NCBI RefSeq assembly: GCF_024499055.1
Contig: NZ_CP071249.1
Span: forward strand, 1,577,501-1,641,500
Reading direction: 5' to 3'
DNA: 64,000 nt
From: Turicibacter bilis
GTDB lineage: Bacteria; Bacillota_I; Bacilli_A; MOL361; Turicibacteraceae
In this document: in pieces, positions 8,808 to 17,962 of the stretch
Numbering within the stretch: position 1 is the first letter of the stretch
How the letters are laid out: every line of letters begins with the position of its first letter
Program-made: the position numbers and the translations under genes
Notes under the pieces: model-generated
Told to the model about the DNA's origin: nothing
The model's input: the letters and a program-made list of their open reading frames with translations, nothing else
The model's database searches: none

Positions 8808-9734
8808 TTATTTTGTTAATTCTGACCACTCAGTAATGTTTCCTGTGTAAACCTCTTTGATTTGATCTTTTGAAATATCTGTTACGTTATTTGATGGGTT
8901 AACAACTAATGCGATTCCGTCCATACATAACGTAACAGGTATAATTCCCTCTGCTAATTCTGATTCTTTGATTTCACGAGAAGCAAATCCTAATGTGTAT
9001 ACTCCTGAAATCGCATTTTTAACTCCAGCTCCTGAACCTGTTGCATCGTATGTATAAGTTACTTTAGGAAATAAAGCTGTAAATTCTTCTGCTAATGCCT
9101 TAACTGCATCTTCTGTTGATGTTGATCCACCCATCACAATGTTTCCTGATAAGTCACCGTATTTTGACATATCAAACGCTTCAGCATTTTTTGTATCAAC
9201 GATTGTTCCTTTTGATTCTAAAATTTCTAATCCATCAGTTGAAGATACGAAATCGATAAATGCACGTTCAACATCTGTAATATTTTCTTCCATATATACC
9301 ATTTCGAATGGACGTGCTACTGAGTATTTTCCTTCTAATACATTTTCAGCTGTTGCTTCTACACCTTCTACTGTTAATCCATTAATTTTCCCATGATTTT
9401 CTTCTAGTGTTACGAATGAAACATATCCGATTGCAGCATCATTTGCCGCTACATATGTTGCCACAACTCCATTTCCATCTTTAATTGTCGCATTTGCTGT
9501 TAATGGATCTTGATCTTCTCCATTAAATCCAATGATTTCTTCAAATGCTGAACGAGTCCCTGATCCCGCTTCACGGCTTACAACATCGATTGCCCCTTCT
9601 ACAGCTTGTGCTGAAGGTGTTTGTATTGTGTCCCCACTTTGGTCTATTGTGTCTGATCCGTTGTTAGTTGACCCACATGCTGCCATTGAAAAAGTTAATG
9701 CTGCAGCTGCTACTAAGCTTAATAGTTTTTTCAT
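8808..9734 (-). CDS. pstS: Phosphate-binding lipoprotein PstS with permuted domain order
   Basis: Extracellular lipoprotein that captures phosphate for PstC-PstA-PstB. The chosen start is MKKLLSLVAAAALTFSMAAC, where GGAGG is correctly spaced and the lipobox cysteine is residue 20. Two upstream ATGs are too close to the site. The halves are in unusual order. The phosphate-loop segment VVSREAGSGTR, normally mid-protein, is at residues 51-61, while GGSTST, YDATGSGAGVK, GFASREIKE and TGNITEWSEL, normally N-terminal, end the protein. The fold should still close, as in a circular permutation. Strong Pho boxes lie upstream. Confidence 0.93.
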   Translation of the reverse strand: MKKLLSLVAAAALTFSMAACGSTNNGSDTIDQSGDTIQTPSAQAVEGAIDVVSREAGSGTRSAFEEIIGFNGEDQDPLTANATIKDGNGVVATYVAANDAAIGYVSFVTLEENHGKINGLTVEGVEATAENVLEGKYSVARPFEMVYMEENITDVERAFIDFVSSTDGLEILESKGTIVDTKNAEAFDMSKYGDLSGNIVMGGSTSTEDAVKALAEEFTALFPKVTYTYDATGSGAGVKNAISGVYTLGFASREIKESELAEGIIPVTLCMDGIALVVNPSNNVTDISKDQIKEVYTGNITEWSELTK

Positions 9735-9818
9735 TCTCATCATTCCTCCATGATCTGTATCTGTTCTGTTGATGAGTTAATTGTAATACAAATTCACCCT
9801 TCAAATATTAATTTTCTG

Positions 9819-9856
9819 TTAAGAAATAGTTAAGATATGATTAATAATAGTTTATA
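9819..9856 (-). promoter_or_regulatory. Pho-box array upstream of pstS
   Basis: TTAAGA at 9819, TTAAGA at 9830, TTAATA at 9841 and TTTATA at 9851 have 11, 11 and 10 base spacing. They begin 85 bases before the pstS start, almost the same offset as at pstC, and have the same orientation relative to the gene. TAATAT (9805-9810) is a candidate -10. Confidence 0.75.
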
Positions 9857-9880
9857 ACTAGTAGACAAAAATATACAAAA

Positions 9881-9910
9881 AGAAGTAAGCTCAGCTTACT
9901 TCTTCATTTT
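9881..9910 (-). terminator. Terminator at the end of phoR
   Basis: Arms AAGAAGTAAGC / GCTTACTTCTT with a 3-base loop overlap the phoR stop. On the minus strand the following bases are only moderately T-rich, so some read-through is possible. Confidence 0.7.
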
Positions 9911-11233
9911 TTGAGGTAATGTCACGATGAATTTACTTCCTTTATTTAGTTCACTTTTAACTTTGATATTTCCACCGTGTGCCTCAATAATAGATGCAAC
10001 GATAGATAATCCAAGTCCCGTTCCGCCTGTATGACGTGATCTCGCTCTATCCACTCGATAGAATCTTTCAAAAATATGTGGAATGTCAGCAGCAGGAATC
10101 CCGATTCCTTGATCAATGACTTGAGTTTCAATATTTGAACCACGTTGCCTGATTCTAATCGTAATCGTTGTGTCTTCCCCTGAATAATGGATAGCATTCG
10201 TTAATAGGTTGAGGAAGCAATGTTGTAACTTGATATAATCCCCATCTAGACTATAATCTTCTGTGGCTTCAAGCATAATTTTTTGATTTTTTAGATTAGC
10301 AATATTGAGTGTTTGAACAATACAATCTGTCAGTAATTCATTTAGACAAACACGATCGGTATTATGCTTGATTTGATCATGTTCATAACGATTAATTAAC
10401 AATAAATCTTTAACGAGTTGTTCCATTCGGTTATTTTCATCTTGAATAATCGTTAAAAATTCATCACAGGTTTGTGGATCATTTTTTGCTCCGTTCAATA
10501 AAATTTCCGTACATCCTTTAATCGCACTTATTGGGGTTTTCAGTTCGTGTGACACATTTCCGAAGAACTCTTTTTGTAAGCTTTCATATTTTTTGATATC
10601 AGTAATATCGTGAAATAAGATAACAGCTCCATTAAAGTCCTCGCGCTCATTAAAAATGGGATGCGCCGTTGAAATATAATATTTTTGATTAATTTCTAAT
10701 TGTTTTTTTCGCGTCGTTTCACAAATCAGTGCATCTTCTAAAATTTTACGTAAGGACTCATTTTTCACCTCTTGGAAAGAAACCCTTTTAAGAGCTGACA
10801 TATTCACCCATTCTTTAAAGCGATTATTAGCATATTCAAGTTCACCATTAATGTTTAAGATAACCATTGGATCTTGAATACTATTCGTAATAATACTAAT
10901 AATCTGCATGTTGCGACGATTTCTAAATTCTTGTTTTTGAATCAATCGCATTAATTTATTATATTGAACTCCAATAACTTCTTGCTGTTCAATCACCAAT
11001 GGAGAGATATTGCTCCAATCCCGATGTTCTTGAATGTTAGCAGCGACCTCATCGTATTTTTTAAGTTGATTGAGATACGTCATCGAACGTCCGTATTGCA
11101 TGATCATTAAAATAAGTAAGATTAGTAAAAATAAAATCGTAACTTGACTATTGTTTTGACTATAAAGATTAGTGATTAATAACAAGGTGAAAACAATATA
11201 AAATGAAATAAGTTCATGACGGCTATCAATCAT
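9896..11233 (-). CDS. phoR: Phosphate-sensing histidine kinase PhoR
   Basis: Membrane histidine kinase partnered with PhoP. The 445 residues hold two membrane helices (about 9-23 and 30-47) with only a few residues between, so almost no outside sensor, as in kinases that read the Pst/PhoU state. A PAS domain follows (about 112-215, DPMVILNINGELEYANN), then HisKA with phospho-His229 (NVSHELKTPISAIKG) and an ATPase domain (DQGIGIPAADIPHIFERFYR, GGTGLGLSIV). The start overlaps the phoP end by 8 bases, and pstS is downstream. Confidence 0.93.
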   Translation of the reverse strand: MIDSRHELISFYIVFTLLLITNLYSQNNSQVTILFLLILLILMIMQYGRSMTYLNQLKKYDEVAANIQEHRDWSNISPLVIEQQEVIGVQYNKLMRLIQKQEFRNRRNMQIISIITNSIQDPMVILNINGELEYANNRFKEWVNMSALKRVSFQEVKNESLRKILEDALICETTRKKQLEINQKYYISTAHPIFNEREDFNGAVILFHDITDIKKYESLQKEFFGNVSHELKTPISAIKGCTEILLNGAKNDPQTCDEFLTIIQDENNRMEQLVKDLLLINRYEHDQIKHNTDRVCLNELLTDCIVQTLNIANLKNQKIMLEATEDYSLDGDYIKLQHCFLNLLTNAIHYSGEDTTITIRIRQRGSNIETQVIDQGIGIPAADIPHIFERFYRVDRARSRHTGGTGLGLSIVASIIEAHGGNIKVKSELNKGSKFIVTLPQKMKK

Positions 11234-11918
11234 TTGCTTCGTCCTCTAACATATATCCCACTCCACGAATGGTTTTAATTTTAATCCCATAAGGTTTCAA
11301 TTTATCACGAATTTTAAAAATGTGGACATCGACAATTCGTGTATCACCGTCGTATTCAAATCCCCATAATCGATCGAGTAAAACGTCACGAGAAAGCGCC
11401 TGACCTTTATGTTGGATTAAAAACTCTAGTAATTCATATTCTTTAAGTGTAAAATCAACTACTTGATCATCAATTAATACTTCAAATCGACTACTATCTA
11501 GCCTAATACGCTGATAGCTTAAATAAGATTTACCTTTCCCTGCAGATAAAACTTCTCTTCTTCTAATAATGGCCTTTACTTTCGAGACAACTTCACGCGA
11601 TGAGAAAGGTTTAGTCATGTAATCATCAGCCCCTACATCAAGACCAAGAACACGGTCTAATTCATCATCACGTGCTGATAAAATAACAATATAAATTGAA
11701 TTTCCACGATTACGAAGTTCTTTACAAACGGAAAAACCATCGCGCTTCGGCAACATGACATCTAGTAACATGACATCATATTCATCAGCTAATGCTTTTT
11801 GCAATCCCTCTTCCCCATCTGAGGCGAGATCGACTGAAAAACCTGATTGCATTAAATCATATTGTAAAATACGTTGAATTGAAATTTCATCTTCAACAAC
11901 TAACACTTTTTTACTCAT
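11226..11918 (-). CDS. phoP: Phosphate response regulator, PhoP/PhoB type
   Basis: OmpR-family response regulator. Its receiver domain has the acidic pair at ED10-11, phospho-acceptor Asp53 (VMLLDVMLPKRDG) and conserved Lys in DDYMTKPFSSRE. The winged-helix domain ends with KPYGIKIKTIRGVGYMLE. MSKKVLVVEDE is the start, since GGAGGTG precedes it by 8 bases. An 8-residue upstream extension is unlikely. It is the likely binder of the repeats before pstS and pstC. Confidence 0.94.
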   Translation of the reverse strand: MSKKVLVVEDEISIQRILQYDLMQSGFSVDLASDGEEGLQKALADEYDVMLLDVMLPKRDGFSVCKELRNRGNSIYIVILSARDDELDRVLGLDVGADDYMTKPFSSREVVSKVKAIIRRREVLSAGKGKSYLSYQRIRLDSSRFEVLIDDQVVDFTLKEYELLEFLIQHKGQALSRDVLLDRLWGFEYDGDTRIVDVHIFKIRDKLKPYGIKIKTIRGVGYMLEDEAND

Positions 11919-12073
11919 CGAATGACACCTCCAAAAAAACAATTGATTATGTTTATTCTATCATACTCAAGCTTGTGCTTCTGTTAAGTTTTTGTTAAAG
12001 ACCTTTTTAGTTTGAATCACTGATTCCAATTCTATTTTTCCATATTATACCGATAAATGAAGATAAAAAAAGA

Positions 12074-12187
12074 AAACTCCCCTTTGGTACCCTTACTCAC
12101 ATAAAACTAAATGCTTAAGGCTGCTACATTCCTGTCCTGACCTGGTTCACACCGTTCTATTGAATAAGGGTACCAAAAGAGAGTTTC
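12074..12187 (-). ncRNA. ffs: Signal recognition particle RNA, small bacterial type
   Basis: The minus strand carries the SRP domain-IV core: GTGTGAACCAGGTCAGGAC, then GAATGTAGCAGCCTTAAGC. Outer arms GGTACCCTTATTC and GAGTAAGGGTACC close a rod of about 110 nt, followed by a T-rich run. It lies just after tadA, a common Firmicute arrangement, but here phoP rather than dnaX is next. Ends are estimated from the outer stem. SRP RNA partners Ffh in membrane-protein targeting. Confidence 0.9.
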
Positions 12188-12208
12188 GATTGATACACAT
12201 TTAGTATA

Positions 12209-12709
<501 letters not shown>

Positions 12710-12793
12710 TTATTTGTTCTTTTTTAATTTATTCTATGATAAAATAGGGATGTTATCAAGACTAAGTAATAAAGAAAGTCTGAGGTGAGGATG

Positions 12794-13006
12794 ATGGCTA
12801 AAACTTTTATGCTAAATGTAGAAAATTTAAGTTCAAATGAGGATGTAAAAAAAATTAAAGATTACTTCGAAACAAATTTAGAGGGTGTGGAAAAGTTAGA
12901 TATTAATCTTTCTTTAAAATTAGTTTCTGTTCGTTATAATGAAGGGATTGGTTCCCCGAAATATATTCTTGATGCATTTAATCGTTTAGGTTACACAGTT
13001 CGTTAA
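12794..13006 (+). CDS. Small HMA-fold protein lacking the metal-binding CxxC
   Basis: About 70 residues. The sequence LNVENLSSNEDVKKIKDYFE, then GVEKLDINLSLKLVSVRYN and ILDAFNRLGYTV follows the beta-alpha-beta-beta-alpha-beta plan of heavy-metal-associated (HMA) domains. The loop that normally holds CxxC has no cysteine, so copper or zinc transport is unlikely. The start is ATG 12791 or 12794, both close behind TGAGGTGAGG. It diverges from tadA. Its role is unknown. Confidence 0.7.
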   Translation: MAKTFMLNVENLSSNEDVKKIKDYFETNLEGVEKLDINLSLKLVSVRYNEGIGSPKYILDAFNRLGYTVR

Positions 13007-13049
13007 GGCGAACTTCTTTTTTATATTTGAAGCTTTAATGGGGAACGCT

Positions 13050-13405
13050 ATGAAACAAAATAAATCTTTTTTATCCCCGTTGAAGGGCCAATTGACGTTC
13101 GAAAAACTTCACGATCAACACTACGATCAGAACATTATTCTTATCACCTTTAAAGGAGATTATGTATGAGAATCCATTTTTCGATAAGTTTTATAATAAT
13201 ATCGATGAATAAGTGTTTCAAACAAAAATGTTTTTCTTAACGAATTGCTATAAACAATAATTGAGTATTCAAAAAGATTATTTAAATGAAAATTAATCGA
13301 TTATTTCAGATTATCATTTATTAGGTTCCTTATCCTATTTTGATCACTCAAAGAGTGTAAGGTTATCCATCACTAGTAAACCTTTAAGTGAAAAACTTTT
13401 CTAGA
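13050..13405 (+). pseudogene. Probable gene remnant of unknown family
   Basis: A 39-codon frame (MKQNKSFLSPLKGQLTFEKL onward) breaks at 13167. Short coding-like stretches follow in other frames: ENPFFDKFYNNIDE, then DYHLLGSLSYFDHSKSVRL. Several stops and frame changes suggest a decayed gene. I cannot name the family and the call is weak. Confidence 0.3.
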
Positions 13406-13415
13406 CTTATATAAT

Positions 13416-13459
13416 AAAAAAGAGCAACGGTTACTTGTGGATAACGGCTGCTCTTTTTT
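13416..13459 (+). terminator. Terminator-like hairpin
   Basis: Arms AAAAAAGAGCA / TGCTCTTTTTT with an inner paired GTTA/TAAC. It lies after the decayed sequence and may be a leftover of that gene. The stretch to 13651 shows no gene. Confidence 0.6.
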
Positions 13460-13651
13460 ATACTTCTATTTAATATTCTAATTGGTTATATATTAAATAA
13501 CTCTCCATTAATAAAAAAATTAATTGAGACACTGATAAAATAGAGCTGGCTTCAGTCAGTGAGATTAATAGTAGTCGCTTTAATTAAAAGCCACTCCATC
13601 ACTCCTCCTATATTTTTCACATGAGACAATGCTAACATACAGAGGTTAAAG

Positions 13652-13674
13652 AAAAAGACGGATATTTATCCGCC
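13652..13674 (-). terminator. Terminator after the DtxR-type regulator
   Basis: On the minus strand GGCGGATAAATATCCGTC is followed by a TTTTTC-rich tract, just past the regulator's stop codon. Confidence 0.6.
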
Positions 13675-13684
13675 TCTTATTATG

Positions 13685-14050
13685 TTATTTTTTTAATAAC
13701 TCTTTCATTCGATTAAACGTTTCCTCACTAATAACATGTTCAATTCGACAAGCATCTTTATCAGCTAATGATTCATCAATTTGGAGTGTCTTTATTAAAA
13801 ATTCTTTAATTAAGCAATGACGTTCATAAATCGCAGTTGCTCTTTCATGACCAACTTCAGTTAAATTAATTTGTCCATTTTTCTCTATCGTAATTAGACC
13901 TGCATTTTTCAAAATTCCCATCGCACGACTAATACTTGGTTTTGAAAAATTTAACTCGTTTGCCACATCGATAGAACGAACAGATCCATTTTTTCGGCTT
14001 AAAATTAGAATGGTTTCTAAATAATTTTCACCCGACTCTTGTAATTTCAT
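13685..14050 (-). CDS. DtxR/MntR-family metal-dependent transcription regulator
   Basis: The 121 residues show the family's N-terminal winged helix (residues about 8-65: ENYLETILILSRKNGSVRSIDVA, then SRAMGILKNAGLI) and the start of the metal and dimer domain (ERHCLIKEFLIKTLQI, ACRIEHVISEETFNRM). There is no SH3-like third domain, as in MntR-type members. It is divergent from feoA-feoA-feoB, with a perfect palindrome between them. It is likely an iron-responsive repressor of that operon, though manganese cannot be excluded. Confidence 0.9.
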   Translation of the reverse strand: MKLQESGENYLETILILSRKNGSVRSIDVANELNFSKPSISRAMGILKNAGLITIEKNGQINLTEVGHERATAIYERHCLIKEFLIKTLQIDESLADKDACRIEHVISEETFNRMKELLKK

Positions 14051-14150
14051 CTACCCACCCTATTTCTTAAAATCTAAATATAGTTAATCTTAACATAGTT
14101 TGTTTCGTTTCTTCAACTTTTATACTTTTATTAAATAGCTATTGACATTA

Positions 14151-14197
14151 TTGGATATAAATGTCAAATTAGTAATATGAGTTAGCTTAAGCTAACT
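14151..14197 (+). promoter_or_regulatory. feo promoter with an overlapping palindromic operator
   Basis: TTGGAT (14151-14156), a 16-base spacer and TAATAT (14173-14178) form a plausible promoter. The perfect palindrome AGTTAGCTTAAGCTAACT (14180-14197) begins one base after the -10. Its TTAGC...GCTAA halves resemble DtxR-family boxes. Binding by the adjacent regulator under iron sufficiency would block transcription start. Confidence 0.6.
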
Positions 14198-14243
14198 TTT
14201 TTCTACTGAAGTTGGTAATTGCTAATATTAAAGGGAGGCCATA

Positions 14244-14456
14244 ATGATGCCATTAACAATGGTAGAGATAGGAGAATCAGTTATCATTAAAAAAATTAGT
14301 GGGCGTGATGATACCAAACGTTTTCTAGAGAGTCTTGGATTTATTGTTGGAAGTGAAGTGACCATTGTATCTAAGTTTGGACAGAACTTTATTATTAATG
14401 TTAAAGATACACGTGTTGCACTCGATCAAATGATGGCAAAACGTATTTTTGTATAA
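14244..14456 (+). CDS. feoA: FeoA domain protein, first copy
   Basis: Small SH3-like cytoplasmic protein that assists FeoB in ferrous iron uptake. The 70 residues (MPLTMVEIGESVIIKKISG onward, then FLESLGFIVGSEVTIVSKFG) match the FeoA fold. GGGAGG precedes two adjacent ATGs. It is first in the feoA-feoA-feoB operon, 14 bases before the second feoA, from which it is clearly diverged. Confidence 0.9.
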   Translation: MMPLTMVEIGESVIIKKISGRDDTKRFLESLGFIVGSEVTIVSKFGQNFIINVKDTRVALDQMMAKRIFV

Positions 14457-14470
14457 GGGAGAGATATCGA

Positions 14471-14695
14471 ATGAAAACATTAAAAGATGTGAAAATTGGT
14501 GAAACAGTCATCGTAAAAAAGCTAAATGGAACAGGACCGCTTAGGCGCCGGATTATGGATATGGGGATTACAAAGGGAGCTACTATTTATATCCGAAAAG
14601 TTGCCCCACTTGGGGATCCCATTGAAATAACCGTTCGTGGCTATGAATTATCGCTTCGTAGAGCAGATGCTGAAAATATTATCGTTGAGATTTAA
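14471..14695 (+). CDS. feoA: FeoA domain protein, second copy
   Basis: Second SH3-like FeoA of the operon. It is closer to the family norm: LRRRIMDMGITKGATIYIRKVAPLGDPIEITVRGYELSLR contains the typical GDP and RGYELSLR segments. The 74 residues follow a GGGAG site. Tandem feoA genes before feoB are common in Firmicutes. It probably modulates FeoB GTPase or complex assembly. Confidence 0.95.
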   Translation: MKTLKDVKIGETVIVKKLNGTGPLRRRIMDMGITKGATIYIRKVAPLGDPIEITVRGYELSLRRADAENIIVEI

Positions 14696-14745
14696 TTTTC
14701 CATTGGTAATCAACATCATTCACTATGATTAAGGGGGAGTTTACA

Positions 14746-16908
14746 ATGTCTATAACAATCGCTTTAGTTGGAAACCCAAACTGTGGGAAAACGACGATGT
14801 TTAATGCTCTAACCGGAAGTAATCAGTATGTTGGAAACTGGCCGGGAGTAACAGTAGAGAAAAAAGAAGGGTATTTAAAAGGAAACAAAGAGATTAAAAT
14901 TGTCGATTTACCAGGGATTTATTCACTTTCTCCATATACTCCGGAAGAAATTATTACTCGTGATTTTTTAATAAATGAACAACCAGATGTCATCTTAAAT
15001 ATCATTGACGCTTCTAATATTGAACGGAACCTTTATTTGACCACGCAATTAATGGAAACCACTATTCCAATGGTCATTGCACTAAACATGATGGATATCG
15101 TTACAAAGAATGGAACAAAGATTCATCTTGCCAAACTATCCAAACAATTAGGATGTCGTATCATTGAGACGACAGCTTTAAAACAAAAAGGATTAAACGA
15201 GTTAATTGAAGCCGTTGTTTCTGTTAAACAAGCACCTGCGATGCCAACTTTCAGTTCAGATATTGAACGGATGTTGCACGAAATGAAGTCTTTATTATCA
15301 GGGGCTGTTCCTGAACCACTTCTTCGCTGGTACAGTATAAAGTTATTTGAGCGTGATACCCGTGTGGTAAAACAATTATCATTACCTGAAAGTGTGAAGG
15401 TTAAATTTGAGGAGATGACAATTGCTTGTGAAGAACAGTTTGATGATGATAGCGAAAGTATTATTACGAATGAGCGTTATGAGTATATTAGTCAACTAGT
15501 GTCACAGTATGTCAAAAAATCAATGCAAGGTAATTTAACGACTTCAGATAAGATTGACCAATTATTGACTAATCGTTGGCTAGCTCTTCCGATTTTCGCC
15601 TTAATTATGTGGGGAATTTATTATATTTCTATCACATCTATTGGTACCTTTGCGACGGACTGGATTAATGATTCGTTCTTTGGTGAATTCATTCAAGGAA
15701 ATGTCGCAGCTTTCTTAGAAAGTATTCAGACAGCTGATTGGCTAATTGGTCTGATTGTGGATGGAATTATCGGTGGAGTTGGTGCGGTTTTAGGATTTGT
15801 TCCACAAATTATGATTTTATTTTTACTGATTTCAATATTAGAAGATTGTGGATATATGGCACGCGTGGCTTTCATTATGGATCGCGTGTTTAGAAAATTT
15901 GGATTATCGGGAAAATCTTTTATTCCAATGCTCATCGGTTCTGGATGTAGTGTGCCAGCAGTTATGGCAAGCCGTACCATTGAAAATGAAAAGGATCGAC
16001 GTATGACGATTATGTTAACACCTTTTATTCCCTGTGGAGCAAAATTACCAGTCTTTGCTTTAATGGCAGGTGCATTTTTCCCAACTCAATCTTGGGTAGC
16101 TCCTTCGATGTACTTCTTAGGAATTGGGATGGTTATTCTTTCAGGAATTATTTTAAAACAAACGCCGTTATTTGCTGGTGATCCTGCCCCATTTATTATG
16201 GAACTTCCACAATATCATGTTCCGAGTTTTAAAAGTGTCTTAATTCATATGTGGGATCGTGCTAAAGCGTTTATTTATAAAGCAGGAACGATTATTTTCG
16301 TTGCCTCAGGTGTCGTTTGGTTCTTGCAATCATTTAATTGGTCACTTGAAATGGTTGAAGCGAATGAGAGTATTTTAGCTTCAATCGGTCGTGTCATTGC
16401 CCCTATTTTCACTCCTTTAGGATTTGGAAATTGGCAGGCAGCTGTGGCGACTGTAACTGGATTCTTAGCGAAAGAAAATGTCGTTGCAACGTTTGGGGTA
16501 TTATTTGGTTTAGGTGAGGAAATGACAGAGGAATCAGTCGAGCTACTTGGAAATATGTCAGCTTTATTCATCCCCTTAAGTGCTTATTCCTTCATGGCCT
16601 TTACGTTACTGGCTGCTCCGTGTTTCGCTGCTATTGGTGCGATTAAACGTGAGATGATGTCTTGGAAATGGACATGGATTGCTATTGGATACCAAACAGG
16701 TTTAGCTTATGTTGTGGCTCTTGTGATTTATCAAGGTGGTACTTTTATTCAAACCCATAACATTTCTACAGCTACTATTATCATTACTCTAATCGTTATC
16801 ATTGCTTTACTATTAGCAATCCGCAAAATCTTACGTAATCAAAAATCAAATGGATGTAGCTGTGGATGTTCAGGATGTACAAAGGCGAAGACTTGCCATA
16901 AATCATAA
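14746..16908 (+). CDS. feoB: Ferrous iron transporter FeoB
   Basis: Membrane Fe2+ transporter with an N-terminal GTPase. About 720 residues. G1 GNPNCGKTT, G3 DLPGIYS and G4 NMMD are visible in the first 140. A helical domain follows, then two Gate domains with conserved Cys (GSGCSVPAVMASR, FIPCGAKLPVF) within about eight or more membrane helices. The start is ATG 14746, behind GGGGGAG. An upstream ATG adds seven unsupported residues. A cysteine cluster CSCGCSGC near the C-terminus resembles FeoC-like or CCG tails that may bind metal. Confidence 0.97.
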   Translation: MSITIALVGNPNCGKTTMFNALTGSNQYVGNWPGVTVEKKEGYLKGNKEIKIVDLPGIYSLSPYTPEEIITRDFLINEQPDVILNIIDASNIERNLYLTTQLMETTIPMVIALNMMDIVTKNGTKIHLAKLSKQLGCRIIETTALKQKGLNELIEAVVSVKQAPAMPTFSSDIERMLHEMKSLLSGAVPEPLLRWYSIKLFERDTRVVKQLSLPESVKVKFEEMTIACEEQFDDDSESIITNERYEYISQLVSQYVKKSMQGNLTTSDKIDQLLTNRWLALPIFALIMWGIYYISITSIGTFATDWINDSFFGEFIQGNVAAFLESIQTADWLIGLIVDGIIGGVGAVLGFVPQIMILFLLISILEDCGYMARVAFIMDRVFRKFGLSGKSFIPMLIGSGCSVPAVMASRTIENEKDRRMTIMLTPFIPCGAKLPVFALMAGAFFPTQSWVAPSMYFLGIGMVILSGIILKQTPLFAGDPAPFIMELPQYHVPSFKSVLIHMWDRAKAFIYKAGTIIFVASGVVWFLQSFNWSLEMVEANESILASIGRVIAPIFTPLGFGNWQAAVATVTGFLAKENVVATFGVLFGLGEEMTEESVELLGNMSALFIPLSAYSFMAFTLLAAPCFAAIGAIKREMMSWKWTWIAIGYQTGLAYVVALVIYQGGTFIQTHNISTATIIITLIVIIALLLAIRKILRNQKSNGCSCGCSGCTKAKTCHKS

Positions 16909-16910
16909 AT

Positions 16911-16946
16911 AAAAAAAGGAGCTAAAATCATTTAGCTCCTTTTTTG
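16911..16946 (+). terminator. Terminator after feoB
   Basis: AAAAAAGGAGCTAAA / TTTAGCTCCTTTTTT hairpin with a short loop, directly after the feoB stop. Confidence 0.9.
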
Positions 16947-17030
16947 TACCCTACTATTATAACGATAATATTTTCTTACAAAGAATAAAAAAAAATCACA
17001 CATGACGTGTGAATTATTATCTTGTTATGG

Positions 17031-17120
17031 CGGAGGAAGAGGGATTCGAACCCCCGCGACGCTTTCACGCCCTGTCGGTTTTCAAGACCGATCCCTTCAG
17101 CCGGACTTGGGTATTCCTCC
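17031..17120 (-). tRNA. tRNA-Ser (anticodon UGA)
   Basis: On the minus strand the acceptor GGAGGAA pairs with TTCCTCC. The anticodon arm CGGTCTTGAAAACCG presents TGA, a long class II variable arm follows, and the T arm has GGTTCGAATCC. The roughly 90-nt length fits serine tRNA. CCA is not encoded. Confidence 0.95.
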
Positions 17121-17182
17121 GTATCAACAATATAGATTATACCGAAATATAATTATATTGTCAATCATTTATCTTAATTTTT

Positions 17183-17785
17183 TTATTTTTTTAAACCTAA
17201 ACAATCTGGACGATCTTTTATCTCATGACAGTGACGGCAACGTGGTTCATATGCTTCTTTAGCTCCGACTTGAATAATTGGATCAAAATATGAAGCAGGT
17301 TGTCCATTAATTAATCGTTGTGAACGTGTCGCAGATGCTCCACAAACACTACAAATAGAGGTTAACTTAGTCACGAACTCTGCTTTTGTTAATAAAGCTG
17401 GCATTGTTCCAAATGGTTCACCACGGAAATCTTTATCAAGGCCTGCAACAATCACACGAATTCCCTTATCTGCTAAGTGTTCAACCACTTCAACGATAGT
17501 TTCTTCGAAAAATTGCACTTCATCAATTGCAACAGCATATGTATCGTCTTTAATGTAATCTAAAATCTCAATTGGGTGTTCAATCGCGATTGACGGCATT
17601 TTTAATCCACTATGTGATACGACTTCGTCGTCACTATAGCGATTATCAATAGCTGGTTTGAATAAGCAATATGAACGGCGCGCAAAGTCTAAACGCTTTA
17701 AACGACGGATTAGCTCCTCAGTCTTTCCTGCATACATACTACCACAAATTGCTTCTACCCAACCTTCTTGTCGAACATCATACAT
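17183..17785 (-). CDS. tdk: Thymidine kinase
   Basis: Type II thymidine kinase of nucleoside salvage, ATP plus thymidine to dTMP. The 200 residues contain P-loop [14 protein letters not shown], Walker B region AIDEVQFF, and a lasso domain with four zinc-binding Cys/His positions (CSVCG near residue 145, CRHCH near 185). The start has AAAGGTGG upstream. It lies alone between tRNA-Ser and ldcA. Confidence 0.97.
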   Translation of the reverse strand: MYDVRQEGWVEAICGSMYAGKTEELIRRLKRLDFARRSYCLFKPAIDNRYSDDEVVSHSGLKMPSIAIEHPIEILDYIKDDTYAVAIDEVQFFEETIVEVVEHLADKGIRVIVAGLDKDFRGEPFGTMPALLTKAEFVTKLTSICSVCGASATRSQRLINGQPASYFDPIIQVGAKEAYEPRCRHCHEIKDRPDCLGLKK

Positions 17786-17923
17786 ACTATGAAACCACCT
17801 TTCATCCTATCCTACATTTCTCTATGTTTTCTATCAAAATTTGAACATCTTGATAATTATAACAGATACTTCTTTTAAGATTCAAGCCAACCTTTTAATT
17901 TCCAAATTATTTCCCGCGTATAC

Positions 17924-17961
17924 AAAAAGCGATAAAATCAGTTAGGATTTTATCGCTTTTT
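17924..17961 (-). terminator. Terminator after ldcA
   Basis: Perfect 16-base arms AAAAAGCGATAAAATC / GATTTTATCGCTTTTT with a 6-base loop, just past the ldcA stop. Confidence 0.92.
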
Positions 17962-17962
17962 C

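Noticed and set aside
9946-10197. 83-residue minus-strand frame inside phoR
   Set aside because: Lies in another frame within the kinase ATPase domain; no independent support.
14142-14165. TTGACAT...ATGTCAA inverted repeat as feo operator
   Set aside because: Possible, but 12-base spacing is wide and it lies before the better promoter; the perfect palindrome at 14180 is a stronger candidate.
17002-17262. 86-residue plus-strand frame over tRNA-Ser
   Set aside because: Runs across the tRNA and the end of tdk; chance open frame.
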